A DNA stretch of 64,000 nt from Dietzia timorensis (GTDB taxonomy: Bacteria; Actinomycetota; Actinomycetes; Mycobacteriales; Mycobacteriaceae): positions 2,232,001 to 2,296,000 of the forward strand of contig NZ_CP015961.1 of NCBI RefSeq assembly GCF_001659785.1, written 5' to 3'. A program made the translations under genes and the position numbers. Under the pieces are notes generated by a model, which was not told the origin of the DNA, did no database searches, and saw only the letters and a list, made by a program, of their open reading frames with translations. The first letter of the stretch is position 1; each line of letters starts with the position of its first letter. Shown here piece by piece: positions 35,700 through 43,586 of this stretch.

Positions 35700-36104
35700 A
35701 TGGCTGAGCTACTCGATGAAGGTCCGTTCTTTCACGGGACGATGGCGAAGTTGAATGTGGGCGATCTGCTCACCGCTGGGCACCGGTCGAATTACCGCCC
35801 CGAGATCGTGATGAACCATATCTACTTCACCGCGCTCGTCGACGGCGCCGGCCTCGCCGCCGAGCTCGCCGCCGTGGATGGAGAGCCCCACGTGTATCTC
35901 ATCGAACCGACCGGGGATTTCGACAACGATCCTAATGTCACCGACAAGAAATTCCCCGGCAATCCGACGCGCTCGTATCGGAGCACTGAGCCACTTCGCA
36001 TCGTCGCGGAGGTACATGATTGGCCACGGCTTTCACCGGACGCGCTACGCCAGTGGAGGGAACGCCTGGCGGCCATCGACGATAAGAGCGAGATCATTAA
36101 CTAG
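35700..36104 (+). CDS. arr: NAD(+)-rifampin ADP-ribosyltransferase
   Basis: A 134-residue enzyme that transfers ADP-ribose from NAD to the C23 hydroxyl of rifampin and inactivates it. The Arr fold is unmistakable: FFHGTMAKLNVGDLLTAGH, the catalytic region NHIYFTALVDGAGLAAELA, YLIEPTGDFDNDPNVTDKK, and FPGNPTRSYRSTEPLRIV. Its length is typical (about 135-140). It is chromosomal, as in Mycobacterium smegmatis, and not in a mobile context here. Confidence 0.93.
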   Translation: MAELLDEGPFFHGTMAKLNVGDLLTAGHRSNYRPEIVMNHIYFTALVDGAGLAAELAAVDGEPHVYLIEPTGDFDNDPNVTDKKFPGNPTRSYRSTEPLRIVAEVHDWPRLSPDALRQWRERLAAIDDKSEIIN

Positions 36105-36197
36105 CGCCCAGCTAGTGGTCCAGATCCCGCTGGAGCATCGATGACCGCCACAACCTTTCCGCCAGTGGGCAGGTTCGGACGCGCCAGTCTGCGAACC

Positions 36198-36551
36198 TCA
36201 GGAAATAACCGAACCGACTATCTCGGCGATTCGCCTCTCGGTGGGCTCGTCGATGGCATCCAGTTACAAGGCTGCGGGCATCAACTTCCCGTCATGGCCG
36301 CCGGCGGGCGCGAGCTCAACTTTTTCGGTGAGAGCGAGATTGACTCGCTCGTCGTTTCGAAGAGTCACCAGAGCCGGCGTGCTCGCGGACAGTGCATAAG
36401 CGGGCATGCCGTACCAGATCCGTGGCTTCAGAGCGGGAGCAGCGGCGACGATTATCTCGTGAACTCGCTGTACGAGCGAGCGTTGCGGTTCGTCCATCTT
36501 TGCGATCTTGTCGATCACCTTCGAGAGGTTCTTCTCGTCCTTCGATGCCAT
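36198..36551 (-). pseudogene. DUF1801 (YdhG/YdeI-like) gene with premature stop
   Basis: The open part (36264-36551, 95 residues) shows the DUF1801 pattern: [32 protein letters not shown], and [13 protein letters not shown]. The family's C-terminal helix follows in the same frame after a TAA at 36264-36266: LDAIDEPTERRIAEIVGSV, ending at 36198. One base change (TAA to TAC or TAT) would restore a 117-residue protein of normal length. It may be a recent nonsense mutation; the truncated protein could still fold. Confidence 0.75.
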
Positions 36552-36730
36552 GTCATGTCCTCACGTCAGCCGATTTATCGCATCGGCGGTTGAAGTCGGC
36601 GCAAGATGCGCCACACCCCATCCGGACATGTCCCGAACAGTCGGGCCTCTCCGCAATGATTCGGGCGTTCTGAGCCCGGGAAGTGCAGTGGCAGCTTTAG
36701 CTGCCACCGCCAGCGTACGCCACCCCCGCC

Positions 36731-37315
36731 TCAATTACACGGTGAGCAGATCCCATCGAGCGCGAACGCGGTACGGCGATCATAATCTGCGCGAGGCGGC
36801 CGGCCTCCGTGCTTGAGCGCCAACGCATTGTCTCTGGCGAGAGCATGAAAGTCTGAGGGCGTGAAATCGGGATCCAGGATCCCAGCAGCGTGCCCTTGAG
36901 CCACAAGGGCGTTGTGGAAGGCTGTCCCGGCATGACATAGATCGAGCAGCGGCCCGGAATCGCGATACTCCTGCAGGAGCACATCATTGACCGCTGGAAG
37001 TCGATACTGCAGGTCTCGCAGGGCAGCGATATACCAGCGGATCCGTTCTCGGATCTCGCCAATGGACTTCGCGTCCTCAATGACGGTCCGCAACTCCCCC
37101 GCGACTACTTCGTCGATGACGGCGTCGATCAGCCCGACTCTTCCGCCGAGCCGATTGAAGATCGTCGCCTTGCTCACCTCGGCGGCCGCTGCGACTTCCT
37201 CGAGCGGAGCGGAAAACCCCTGCTCCCGGAACACTTGAACAGCAGCGCGTCGGATCCGATCGACGTTTCGGCGGGCATCCGAGCGGAGAGTCGGCTCACG
37301 ACGGGAGTCGGACAC
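36731..37315 (-). CDS. TetR-family transcriptional repressor
   Basis: A 194-residue regulator. The N-terminal helix-turn-helix (residues about 15-62) contains RIRRAAVQVFREQGFSA, LEEVAAAAEVSKATIF and NRLGG. The C-terminal domain is helical. The GTG start at 37315 has AAAGGGG upstream. It is divergent from the NmrA-like gene across a 160-base region that holds a 9-9-9 inverted repeat. It probably represses itself and that gene. Confidence 0.88.
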   Translation of the reverse strand: MSDSRREPTLRSDARRNVDRIRRAAVQVFREQGFSAPLEEVAAAAEVSKATIFNRLGGRVGLIDAVIDEVVAGELRTVIEDAKSIGEIRERIRWYIAALRDLQYRLPAVNDVLLQEYRDSGPLLDLCHAGTAFHNALVAQGHAAGILDPDFTPSDFHALARDNALALKHGGRPPRADYDRRTAFALDGICSPCN

Positions 37316-37335
37316 GAGGCCCCTTTCGTCGACGG

Positions 37336-37362
37336 CTAACTTGATTCAACTAGTCAAGTTAG
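37336..37362. promoter_or_regulatory. TetR operator between tetR and the NmrA-like gene
   Basis: CTAACTTGA-9 bases-TCAAGTTAG, a perfect 27-bp inverted repeat located 20 bases upstream of the tetR start codon. Size and position are those of a classic TetR-family operator. Confidence 0.75.
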
Positions 37363-37475
37363 TGCAAGATGGCTTCACCAAGAAATTGACCACATGGGTC
37401 AATTTACTGCTCGCGGAATGCCCGGCGGGACTCGAAGCGCCACGTCGGCTCACTCTCCTATGAAGTGGAAGTCAG

Positions 37476-38330
37476 ATGATCATCGTCACCGGCGCGACCG
37501 GCACTCTCAACGGGGCCACAGTCGACCACCTGCTCAAGCGGGTATCTCCACACCGCATCGGCGTCAGCGTCCGCGACCCCGCGCGTGCGGCGCACCTTGT
37601 CGATCGAGGAGTCCGCGTGCGGGAGGGAAGCTACGACGACCCTGCGAACCTGCGCCATTCGTTTGCCGACGCCGAGCAAGTGCTCTTGGTGTCCTCCAGC
37701 GACCTCTCTGCAGACGTCGCAGCTCAGCACCGCAGGGCGATTGACGCTGCCGTCGACGCGGGGGCCAAGCGGATCCTGTACACGAGCGCCCATGGGACGG
37801 CCTTCGACACGCCCTACCCGCCGCTCGCGATCCACGCTGCCACGGAACAATATCTCGCTGATTCCGGAGTTGCCTGGACAGCGTTGCGCAACGGCTTCTA
37901 CGGGGACCTTGCCCAATTGCTCGGTCCGTGGCAGAAATCAGGAGTGATCGCGATGCCTGCCGATGGCCCCTTTTCCTGGGTCGATCGCCGCGATGTAGCA
38001 GAGGCCGCTGCCGTGATCCTCTCGGCTGACGATCCGTTCGACGGCCCGGTCGATTTGACGCTGCCCGAGCCGGTCACCCTTGCCGACTTCGCAGCTTCCG
38101 CGTCCGAGATCACCGGTCGCCGGATCGATCGAGTCGTCGTCGACGACGAAACCTGGTTAGCCGAAGCGACATCCAGCGGCGTGCCCGAGGCCGCCGCCCG
38201 CTTCACCCTGTCGATGTTCCAGGCCACCAGGGGCGGGCATTTCTCGGGCTCGCGCCCCACGCTCACGCACCTCCTGGGGCGAGAACCCCGCAGCATCACC
38301 GATCAGTTGAAGGATCTGGACTTTCGGTGA
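37476..38330 (+). CDS. NmrA-like NAD(P)H-binding oxidoreductase
   Basis: A 284-residue atypical SDR. It begins IIVTGATGTLNGATVDHLL (GxxGxxG dinucleotide site), then SVRDPARAAHLVDRGVRVR and EGSYDDPANL, as in NmrA and quinone-reductase QorB-like proteins. WVDRRDVAEAAAVIL is a further family mark. It is divergent from a TetR gene, so it is probably induced by an electrophile or quinone-like compound. Typical length. Confidence 0.85.
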   Translation: MIIVTGATGTLNGATVDHLLKRVSPHRIGVSVRDPARAAHLVDRGVRVREGSYDDPANLRHSFADAEQVLLVSSSDLSADVAAQHRRAIDAAVDAGAKRILYTSAHGTAFDTPYPPLAIHAATEQYLADSGVAWTALRNGFYGDLAQLLGPWQKSGVIAMPADGPFSWVDRRDVAEAAAVILSADDPFDGPVDLTLPEPVTLADFAASASEITGRRIDRVVVDDETWLAEATSSGVPEAAARFTLSMFQATRGGHFSGSRPTLTHLLGREPRSITDQLKDLDFR

Positions 38331-38703
38331 CGACATGACCGTCCGCTAGACGTTGCGACGAAGCTCCACAGCGAGCCCTCGCCCAGGACCGTCTGTAGTC
38401 ACCGGCACACACGCTCGTCAGGGAATATCGAAGCCACTTTGCGACCACGAATCGTGCTGTCTGTCGTCCAGCTAAGGATCGGCTGGTCAGGCTCATCTGT
38501 GACAGGTTCGCCGGAACATCCTTCGCATGTGCCCTCATCGGTCCGCGACATGTCGTGGAGGTCACCCGAAGCCCAGGCCTACGGTCGTTTCAGATCCCAT
38601 TTGCAGGAACCATCGAAATAGTCGTCGCTGAAGAAGTGCCGGAGCCCATCCGAATCGGATGACGTGAGACCTTGCCGAGCGACGACGTCGATCGCGCGAG
38701 GCG
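38331..38703. other. Intergenic region without recognisable gene
   Basis: About 370 bases between the NmrA-like gene and the vapC stop codon. Open frames are short and have no family resemblance or coding pattern. No repeat or RNA gene was seen. It may be the decayed remnant of an insertion. Confidence 0.4.
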
Positions 38704-39129
38704 TCACTCGTTAATCTTCCATGGGTCGACTAGGTCGACTCCGGTGTGCACGAAGTCCTTAACGTTCCGCGTCGCACAGGTTGCACCTAGGGACAGGCAG
38801 ATCGCGGCGATCTGCGCGACGCCAGTGCTGATCGGTACTCCCGCGTTTTCTCGGGACACGAGCACGTCTGCATAGCGGTCGGCCGCGAGATCGTCGAAGG
38901 GCAGCACGGCGCGACCGCCGCGATACGGCTCAAGCGCTGCGTCAATGCGCGTGTTCAGCTCATCCCTGCGTCGGCCATCCGCTAGTCGCCGGACACCCGC
39001 GAGCAGCTCGGCGAGCGTGACGGACGTAATAGCGACATCACCCGTCAGCGAAGCGAGCCAGTCCACTACGCGTGGCTCCGGCGCGGGCCGGAAGATCTCT
39101 GAGATGACGTTCGTGTCGAGAACAATCAC
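38704..39129 (-). CDS. vapC: PIN-domain ribonuclease toxin (VapC/FitB type)
   Basis: A 141-residue PIN-domain RNase, toxin of a type II module. Acidic active-site residues are in VLDTNVISEIF (Asp about 4), TSVTLAELLAGVRR (Glu about 41), and the C-terminal half FDDLAADRYADVL (Asp). The third acidic position is usually DxxI/D in STGVAQIAAIC; here Thr replaces the common Asp, followed by ATRNVKDF, the usual end motif. It starts at GTG overlapping the antitoxin stop (GTGA). Confidence 0.85.
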   Translation of the reverse strand: MIVLDTNVISEIFRPAPEPRVVDWLASLTGDVAITSVTLAELLAGVRRLADGRRRDELNTRIDAALEPYRGGRAVLPFDDLAADRYADVLVSRENAGVPISTGVAQIAAICLSLGATCATRNVKDFVHTGVDLVDPWKINE

Positions 39130-39359
39130 TCGAAGTCAACCGCCCGCGCGACGTCCTCTCGCACCGGAACCGGCAGATCTTCGATACCGCCCAAGTCTTG
39201 CGCCGCAGCCAGCAGAGCGATTCCGATATGAGGCCTCTGTGCGGCCTTCGTCAGGATGGCGCGAACCTCCGCTTCCATAGAACGGCCGTGCTCTCTCGCC
39301 TGCGCGGCAAGCTGCTGCTTCACGGCATCATCGAGCCCGCGAACGACAATGGATGACAT
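39126..39359 (-). CDS. vapB: Antitoxin of the VapBC/FitAB module
   Basis: A 77-residue antitoxin. The N-terminal ribbon-helix-helix is seen in SSIVVRGLDDAVKQQLAAQA and REHGRSMEAEVRAILTKA, typical of FitA/VapB. The C-terminal tail that would wrap the toxin is acidic. ATG 39359 has GGGGGTGG upstream. It probably represses its own operon with the toxin as corepressor. Confidence 0.85.
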   Translation of the reverse strand: MSSIVVRGLDDAVKQQLAAQAREHGRSMEAEVRAILTKAAQRPHIGIALLAAAQDLGGIEDLPVPVREDVARAVDFE

Positions 39360-39439
39360 CGACAACCACCCCCTCTGCTATCAGTCACGATAGCAACGTG
39401 CATGCGGCTGTGCCGGAGCAAAGGGCCACAGGACGACGT

Positions 39440-39476
39440 CGCCCCCGGCCGCCTCAACACGAGGCAACCGGGGGCG
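39440..39476 (-). terminator. Hairpin after ychF
   Basis: CGCCCCCGG (39440-39448) pairs with CCGGGGGCG (39468-39476); an inner GCCTC/GAGGC adds 5 pairs around a 5-base loop. It is placed 30 bases after the ychF stop. No T-tract. Confidence 0.7.
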
Positions 39477-39505
39477 ATACTCGAATCCAGAATTTGAAGC
39501 GCTGG

Positions 39506-40585
39506 TTACACGTTGAAGCGGAACTCCACGACATCGCCGTCGGCCATGACGTAGTCCTTGCCCTCCATGCGTACCTTGCCGGCGGACTTCGCCGCGGCCA
39601 TCGTGCCGGCCTCGTCGAGGTCGGCGAAGGACACGATCTCGGCCTTGATGAAGCCCTTTTCGAAGTCCGTGTGGATGACGCCGGCGGCCTTTGGGGCGGT
39701 GTCGCCCTTGTTGATCGTCCAGGCGCGCGCTTCCTTCGGGCCTGCGGTCAAGTAGGTCTGCAGACCGAGGGTGTTGAAGCCGGCGCGTGCGAGCGCCTTG
39801 AGGCCCGGCTCCTCCTGGCCGATGGACTCGAGAAGTTCCATGGCCTCGTCTTCTTCGAGTTCGAGGAGTTCTGCCTCGACGTTGGCATCGAGGAACACGC
39901 AGTCGGCAGGCGCCACCGCGGCGCGCAGCTCGTCCTGCTTTTCTTGTGATCCGAGCACCGCTTCATCGGAATTGAACACGTAAAGAAAGGGCTTTGCCGT
40001 CATGAGGTGGAGTTCGCGCAGGAGCGTGCGGTCGATCTCGTCCTGGGCCTTGAACAGCGTGCGACCGTCTTCGAGGACGGCGAGGGCCTTCTTGGCCTCC
40101 TCAAGCTGAGCGACGAGCTCCTTGTTCTTGCGGGAGTCCTTCTCCAACCGCGGGATGGCCTTTTCGACCGTCTCCATGTCCGCGAGGATGAGCTCTGTGG
40201 CGATGACGTCGATGTCGCTCATCGGATCGACCCGGCCGTCGACGTGGATCACGTCATCGTCCTCGAAGACGCGGACCACCTGACAGATGGCGTCCGACTC
40301 GCGGATGTTGGTGAGGAACTTGTTGCCCATGCCCTCGCCCTTGGACGCGCCCTTGACGATGCCGGCGATGTCGACGAACGACACGGTCGCGGGGAGGATC
40401 CGCTCGGAGGAGAAGATCTCCGCGAGCCGCGAAAGACGCGGATCAGGCAGGTCGACCACACCGACGTTCGGCTCGATCGTCGCGAACGGATAGTTCGCCG
40501 CGAGCACGTCGTTGTGGGTAAGGGCATTGAACAGAGTGGATTTGCCGACGTTGGGCAGACCGACGATTCCAAGGGTAAGACTCAC
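39506..40585 (-). CDS. ychF: Redox-regulated ATPase/GTPase YchF (Obg family)
   Basis: A 359-residue universal P-loop NTPase that binds ribosomes and prefers ATP. G1 is GIVGLPNVGKSTLFNALT at residues 5-22, followed by NYPFATIEPNVGVV and G3 VDIAGIVKGASKGEGMGN. The C-terminal TGS domain ends DVVEFRFNV. The start is GTG at 40585, giving MSLTLGIVGLPN, the usual family N-terminus. It is divergent from the AI-2E-type gene. It is the mycobacterial Rv1112 equivalent. Confidence 0.95.
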   Translation of the reverse strand: MSLTLGIVGLPNVGKSTLFNALTHNDVLAANYPFATIEPNVGVVDLPDPRLSRLAEIFSSERILPATVSFVDIAGIVKGASKGEGMGNKFLTNIRESDAICQVVRVFEDDDVIHVDGRVDPMSDIDVIATELILADMETVEKAIPRLEKDSRKNKELVAQLEEAKKALAVLEDGRTLFKAQDEIDRTLLRELHLMTAKPFLYVFNSDEAVLGSQEKQDELRAAVAPADCVFLDANVEAELLELEEDEAMELLESIGQEEPGLKALARAGFNTLGLQTYLTAGPKEARAWTINKGDTAPKAAGVIHTDFEKGFIKAEIVSFADLDEAGTMAAAKSAGKVRMEGKDYVMADGDVVEFRFNV

Positions 40586-40654
40586 GGTCGTCAAGTGTAC
40601 GGGTAACCATGCATGCTTCTGCGCTCACCACGACGAACATGAGAGTATGAACGC

Positions 40655-42295
40655 ATGACCGATGCCAACGATGGTGACGACCGCGCTTCCGAGCCGGACG
40701 CCGAAAACCGTTCCGCCGCTTCCGACGCGACTCTCACGGGAGCCACTCGCGGTGCTGATGAGACCGATGGCACCTCCGGTGAGAAGAAGACTTCGGACAC
40801 CAAGTCCGGGAAGTCCCCGAAGAATGAGAAAGACCAGAAGGACAGCTACCCTTCCGATTTCGATCCCGAACATCCCGAACGATTCGAGGAGGGGCAGCCC
40901 ACCGACCGCGGCGTCCTCATCGGCATGGGCGGGCGATGGCTGTCCGATTGGGCACTGCGCCTGGCTATCGGGCTGGTCGCACTGTGGCTGCTCGGGCAGA
41001 TTCTCGGTTTCGTGTGGGTCGGGATCTTGCCGGTCCTGCTCGCGCTGATCCTGTCGACGGTGGTGTGGCCGCCGGTCAAGTACATGAAGAAGGTCGGCAT
41101 ACCCGCCGCACTCGCGTCGTTGTTATCGATCATTCTCGGGCTCGGCCTGATCGCGGGCATTATCGCGCTGATCACCCCGTCGATCGTGAAACAGGCGCCC
41201 CAGCTCGTGGATTCAGCGTCGATCGGCATCCGCCGACTGCAGGATTGGATCCAGGGTCCGCCGCTCAACATCAACGACGACCAGATCAACGACGGCATCA
41301 ACCAGGCGGTCGGGTTCCTCCAGGAACGCGGCGAGGATATCGCCGGCGGTGTATTCGCGGGCGTGAGCACGCTCGGCTCCGTCGTCGTCACACTGCTGTT
41401 GGTCTTCGTGCTCACGTTCTTCTTCGTCAAGGACGGCCCGCGCTTCCTGCCGTGGCTGCGCGGAGTCACCGGTCGCCGCGCCGGACGCCACCTCACCGAG
41501 GTACTCACCCGCGCCTGGGTCACCCTCGGCGGATTCATCCGCACGCAGGCCATCGTCTCGTTCGTGGACGCATTCTTTATCGGCATCGGCCTGGTGATCC
41601 TCGGCGTTCCACTCGCGTGGGCGCTCGCCGTGCTCACGTTCCTCGGCGGATTCATCCCGATCGTCGGTGCGTTCACCGCCGGTGCGCTCGCCGTGCTCGT
41701 CGCATTCGTCTCCAACGGTCTCACCACGGCGATCATCGTGCTCGTGCTCGTCATCGCGGTGCAGCAACTCGAGGGCAACGTCCTGCAGCCGGTGCTGCAG
41801 TCGCGCTCGATGAACCTGCACCCGGTGGTGATCCTTCTCGCGGTCGCCGGCGGCGGCACGCTGTTCGGCATCCTCGGCGCTTTCCTCGCGGTTCCCGTCG
41901 CCGCCGTGGTGGCGGTGATCATCCGCTATGTCAGCGAGCAGATAGACCTGATGGCCGGGGATGTTTCGGCCTCCGACGTCAAACCTGCCACGGAGGAGGG
42001 CCGGCTGACCGCGTGGCTCGCAGAGGTGAGCGCGGTCCGCTTCCGCGATCTCCCCGGAGTGTCGAGCCTGGTCGCTTCGAAAGAAGACGCTCCGGAGGTA
42101 TCGGCGAGCAAGACGCAGGATCTGAAGAAGGCCGCGCAGGACACCGACCTGCCTCAGCCCGCGGATCAGGGCGGGCACCTGGGCGTCTCCGAGGGCGAAA
42201 AGTCCGGCTCCTCCGATTCCGGCAAGGGCTCGACGGAGAAGCCGGGCGGGCGCGCAATGGGCGCCGTGCGCCGGTTGATACGAAGAAATGAGTGA
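40655..42295 (+). CDS. AI-2E/PerM-family membrane transporter
   Basis: A 546-residue integral membrane protein. The N-terminal 85 residues are charged and disordered. Then come 8 membrane helices with the family signatures FVLTFFFVKDGPRFLPWLRG and FIRTQAIVSFVDAFFIGIG, and LEGNVLQPVLQSRSMNLHPV near residue 370. A 100-residue charged C-terminal tail follows. Members include the AI-2 exporter TqsA, but most have unknown substrates. It corresponds to Rv1101c in the same conserved block. Confidence 0.88.
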   Translation: MTDANDGDDRASEPDAENRSAASDATLTGATRGADETDGTSGEKKTSDTKSGKSPKNEKDQKDSYPSDFDPEHPERFEEGQPTDRGVLIGMGGRWLSDWALRLAIGLVALWLLGQILGFVWVGILPVLLALILSTVVWPPVKYMKKVGIPAALASLLSIILGLGLIAGIIALITPSIVKQAPQLVDSASIGIRRLQDWIQGPPLNINDDQINDGINQAVGFLQERGEDIAGGVFAGVSTLGSVVVTLLLVFVLTFFFVKDGPRFLPWLRGVTGRRAGRHLTEVLTRAWVTLGGFIRTQAIVSFVDAFFIGIGLVILGVPLAWALAVLTFLGGFIPIVGAFTAGALAVLVAFVSNGLTTAIIVLVLVIAVQQLEGNVLQPVLQSRSMNLHPVVILLAVAGGGTLFGILGAFLAVPVAAVVAVIIRYVSEQIDLMAGDVSASDVKPATEEGRLTAWLAEVSAVRFRDLPGVSSLVASKEDAPEVSASKTQDLKKAAQDTDLPQPADQGGHLGVSEGEKSGSSDSGKGSTEKPGGRAMGAVRRLIRRNE

Positions 42296-42317
42296 GGGGC
42301 CGTTAGGGTAGGTTGCT

Positions 42318-43097
42318 GTGAAACTTGCGGCTGGAACCTCGCGGCGCATCGCGCTTGAGGATCGATCGGTATTGCCAGGCCTCCCCGGGATTCCCGGGTG
42401 GGCCGCGGTGGTGCTGCTCTTGGTATTTGTCGGATTGTCGTGGGCGTTGAGCTGGGGCGAGGAGATACTCGGCCGCCCGTTCACGATCCTGTTCTTCCTC
42501 GGCGCCGTGTTCGCCGTGTTGCTGGTGCGCAGGAAGAACGTCTTTACGACGGTGGTGCAGCCGCCACTCGTCGCGCTCGTGACGATCCCGCTGTTCCAGT
42601 ACCTCAACACCGGCGGATTCGGTTCGGAGATCGGCCGGACGGAGATCCTCACGATCCTCGTTCCGCTGGCAAAGCGTTTCCCACTTCTGCTGGCGACGTG
42701 CCTTGTGGTGCTCGCGATCGCGCTGGTGCGCACGCTCATCCTGGAGCCGCGCACGCACCGTGCGCGCGGCGGGGCACGCGGTGGACGCCGCTCGGCGAGG
42801 GCTCGGCACGGCGCCGCGCGGCCGACTGGTTCCGGACGTCGTGCCGCGCCGAAGAAGGTATCCGGTAAGGACGCCGGCAAGGGCAAGAGTTCTTCTCGAT
42901 CCGGAAGCACTGCCGATGACGGCGGAGATGCCGAGCCATCCGGGCGCCGCATCAGCGCCGCCGAGGCCGCGCGAAAGAGCGGTTCCGAACGCCCGCCGAT
43001 CCGCCGCGTTTCCCGTTCGGCGGAGGACGAGACGACCGCCGGTTGGCCGGAGCGCGAGTCCGGTTCGCGCGGTGGGCGCCACGCCGCGGAGGACTAA
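42318..43097 (+). CDS. DUF6542-type membrane protein
   Basis: A 259-residue protein. There are four membrane helices in the first 140 residues (WAAVVLLLVFVGLSWALS, FTILFFLGAVFAVLLV, VVQPPLVALVTIPLFQYL, LLLATCLVVLAIALVRTLI) followed by a long basic, low-complexity tail rich in Arg, Ala and Gly. It is like Rv1111c of M. tuberculosis by position and layout. The GTG start at 42318 is 22 bases after the upstream gene's stop, so probably one operon. The function is unknown. Confidence 0.75.
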   Translation: MKLAAGTSRRIALEDRSVLPGLPGIPGWAAVVLLLVFVGLSWALSWGEEILGRPFTILFFLGAVFAVLLVRRKNVFTTVVQPPLVALVTIPLFQYLNTGGFGSEIGRTEILTILVPLAKRFPLLLATCLVVLAIALVRTLILEPRTHRARGGARGGRRSARARHGAARPTGSGRRAAPKKVSGKDAGKGKSSSRSGSTADDGGDAEPSGRRISAAEAARKSGSERPPIRRVSRSAEDETTAGWPERESGSRGGRHAAED

Positions 43098-43223
43098 AGG
43101 TTCGCGGTCGCCATTCGCCGCGCTACCTCTCGCGGCTTGCCACGAGGTAGCGCGACCCACGGTCCGCGGTCGGCACCTACAATCGAAGTCGACCCCGGGC
43201 CCCTTGAAGAGGTGGAAGGTGTT

Positions 43224-43586
43224 ATGTCGGATCCGCGACCATCGAATCGGTACGTTCTCGCGCGCGCCGGGATCGGACTCGCCGCCGTCACCGTGACCAC
43301 GGCGATCGAGCTTCCCGGCAAGGCGCTCGGCGCCACTGTCCGCCTGCCGGCGAATGTGCTCGGTGCCGGCGCGCGCGGATATCTGCAGCTGACCCATGCC
43401 GTAAACGAGCTCGCTCGCCAGGGCGACGCGGTCCTCGGCGCGGTATTCCCGCCGCACGACGAACAGCCCGAGTGGGCCACGTTCGACGAGGACCTCACCG
43501 AAAAGCCCGTCGCCGGGCGCAAGCGCGCCAAGCCCGCTGCAAAGGGCGGCGCTCGCGCGGACCGCGGAAACGGAGCAGATGAGTAA
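43224..43586 (+). CDS. Lipid droplet-associated protein (Rv1109c-like)
   Basis: A 120-residue protein with a hydrophobic/amphipathic N-terminal half (YVLARAGIGLAAVTVTTAIE, LPGKALGATVRLPANVLGAG) and a basic tail. Mycobacterial homologues are annotated as lipid droplet-associated proteins. Shine-Dalgarno GGAAGG precedes ATG 43224. It overlaps xseA by 8 bases, so the two are translationally coupled. Confidence 0.75.
   Translation: MSDPRPSNRYVLARAGIGLAAVTVTTAIELPGKALGATVRLPANVLGAGARGYLQLTHAVNELARQGDAVLGAVFPPHDEQPEWATFDEDLTEKPVAGRKRAKPAAKGGARADRGNGADE

Noticed and set aside
41213-42952. Long open frame of 579 codons on the minus strand opposite the AI-2E and DUF6542 genes
   Set aside because: It is a shadow of GC-rich coding DNA: Arg/Ala/His-rich, no family resemblance, and it crosses the ends of two well-supported plus-strand genes.
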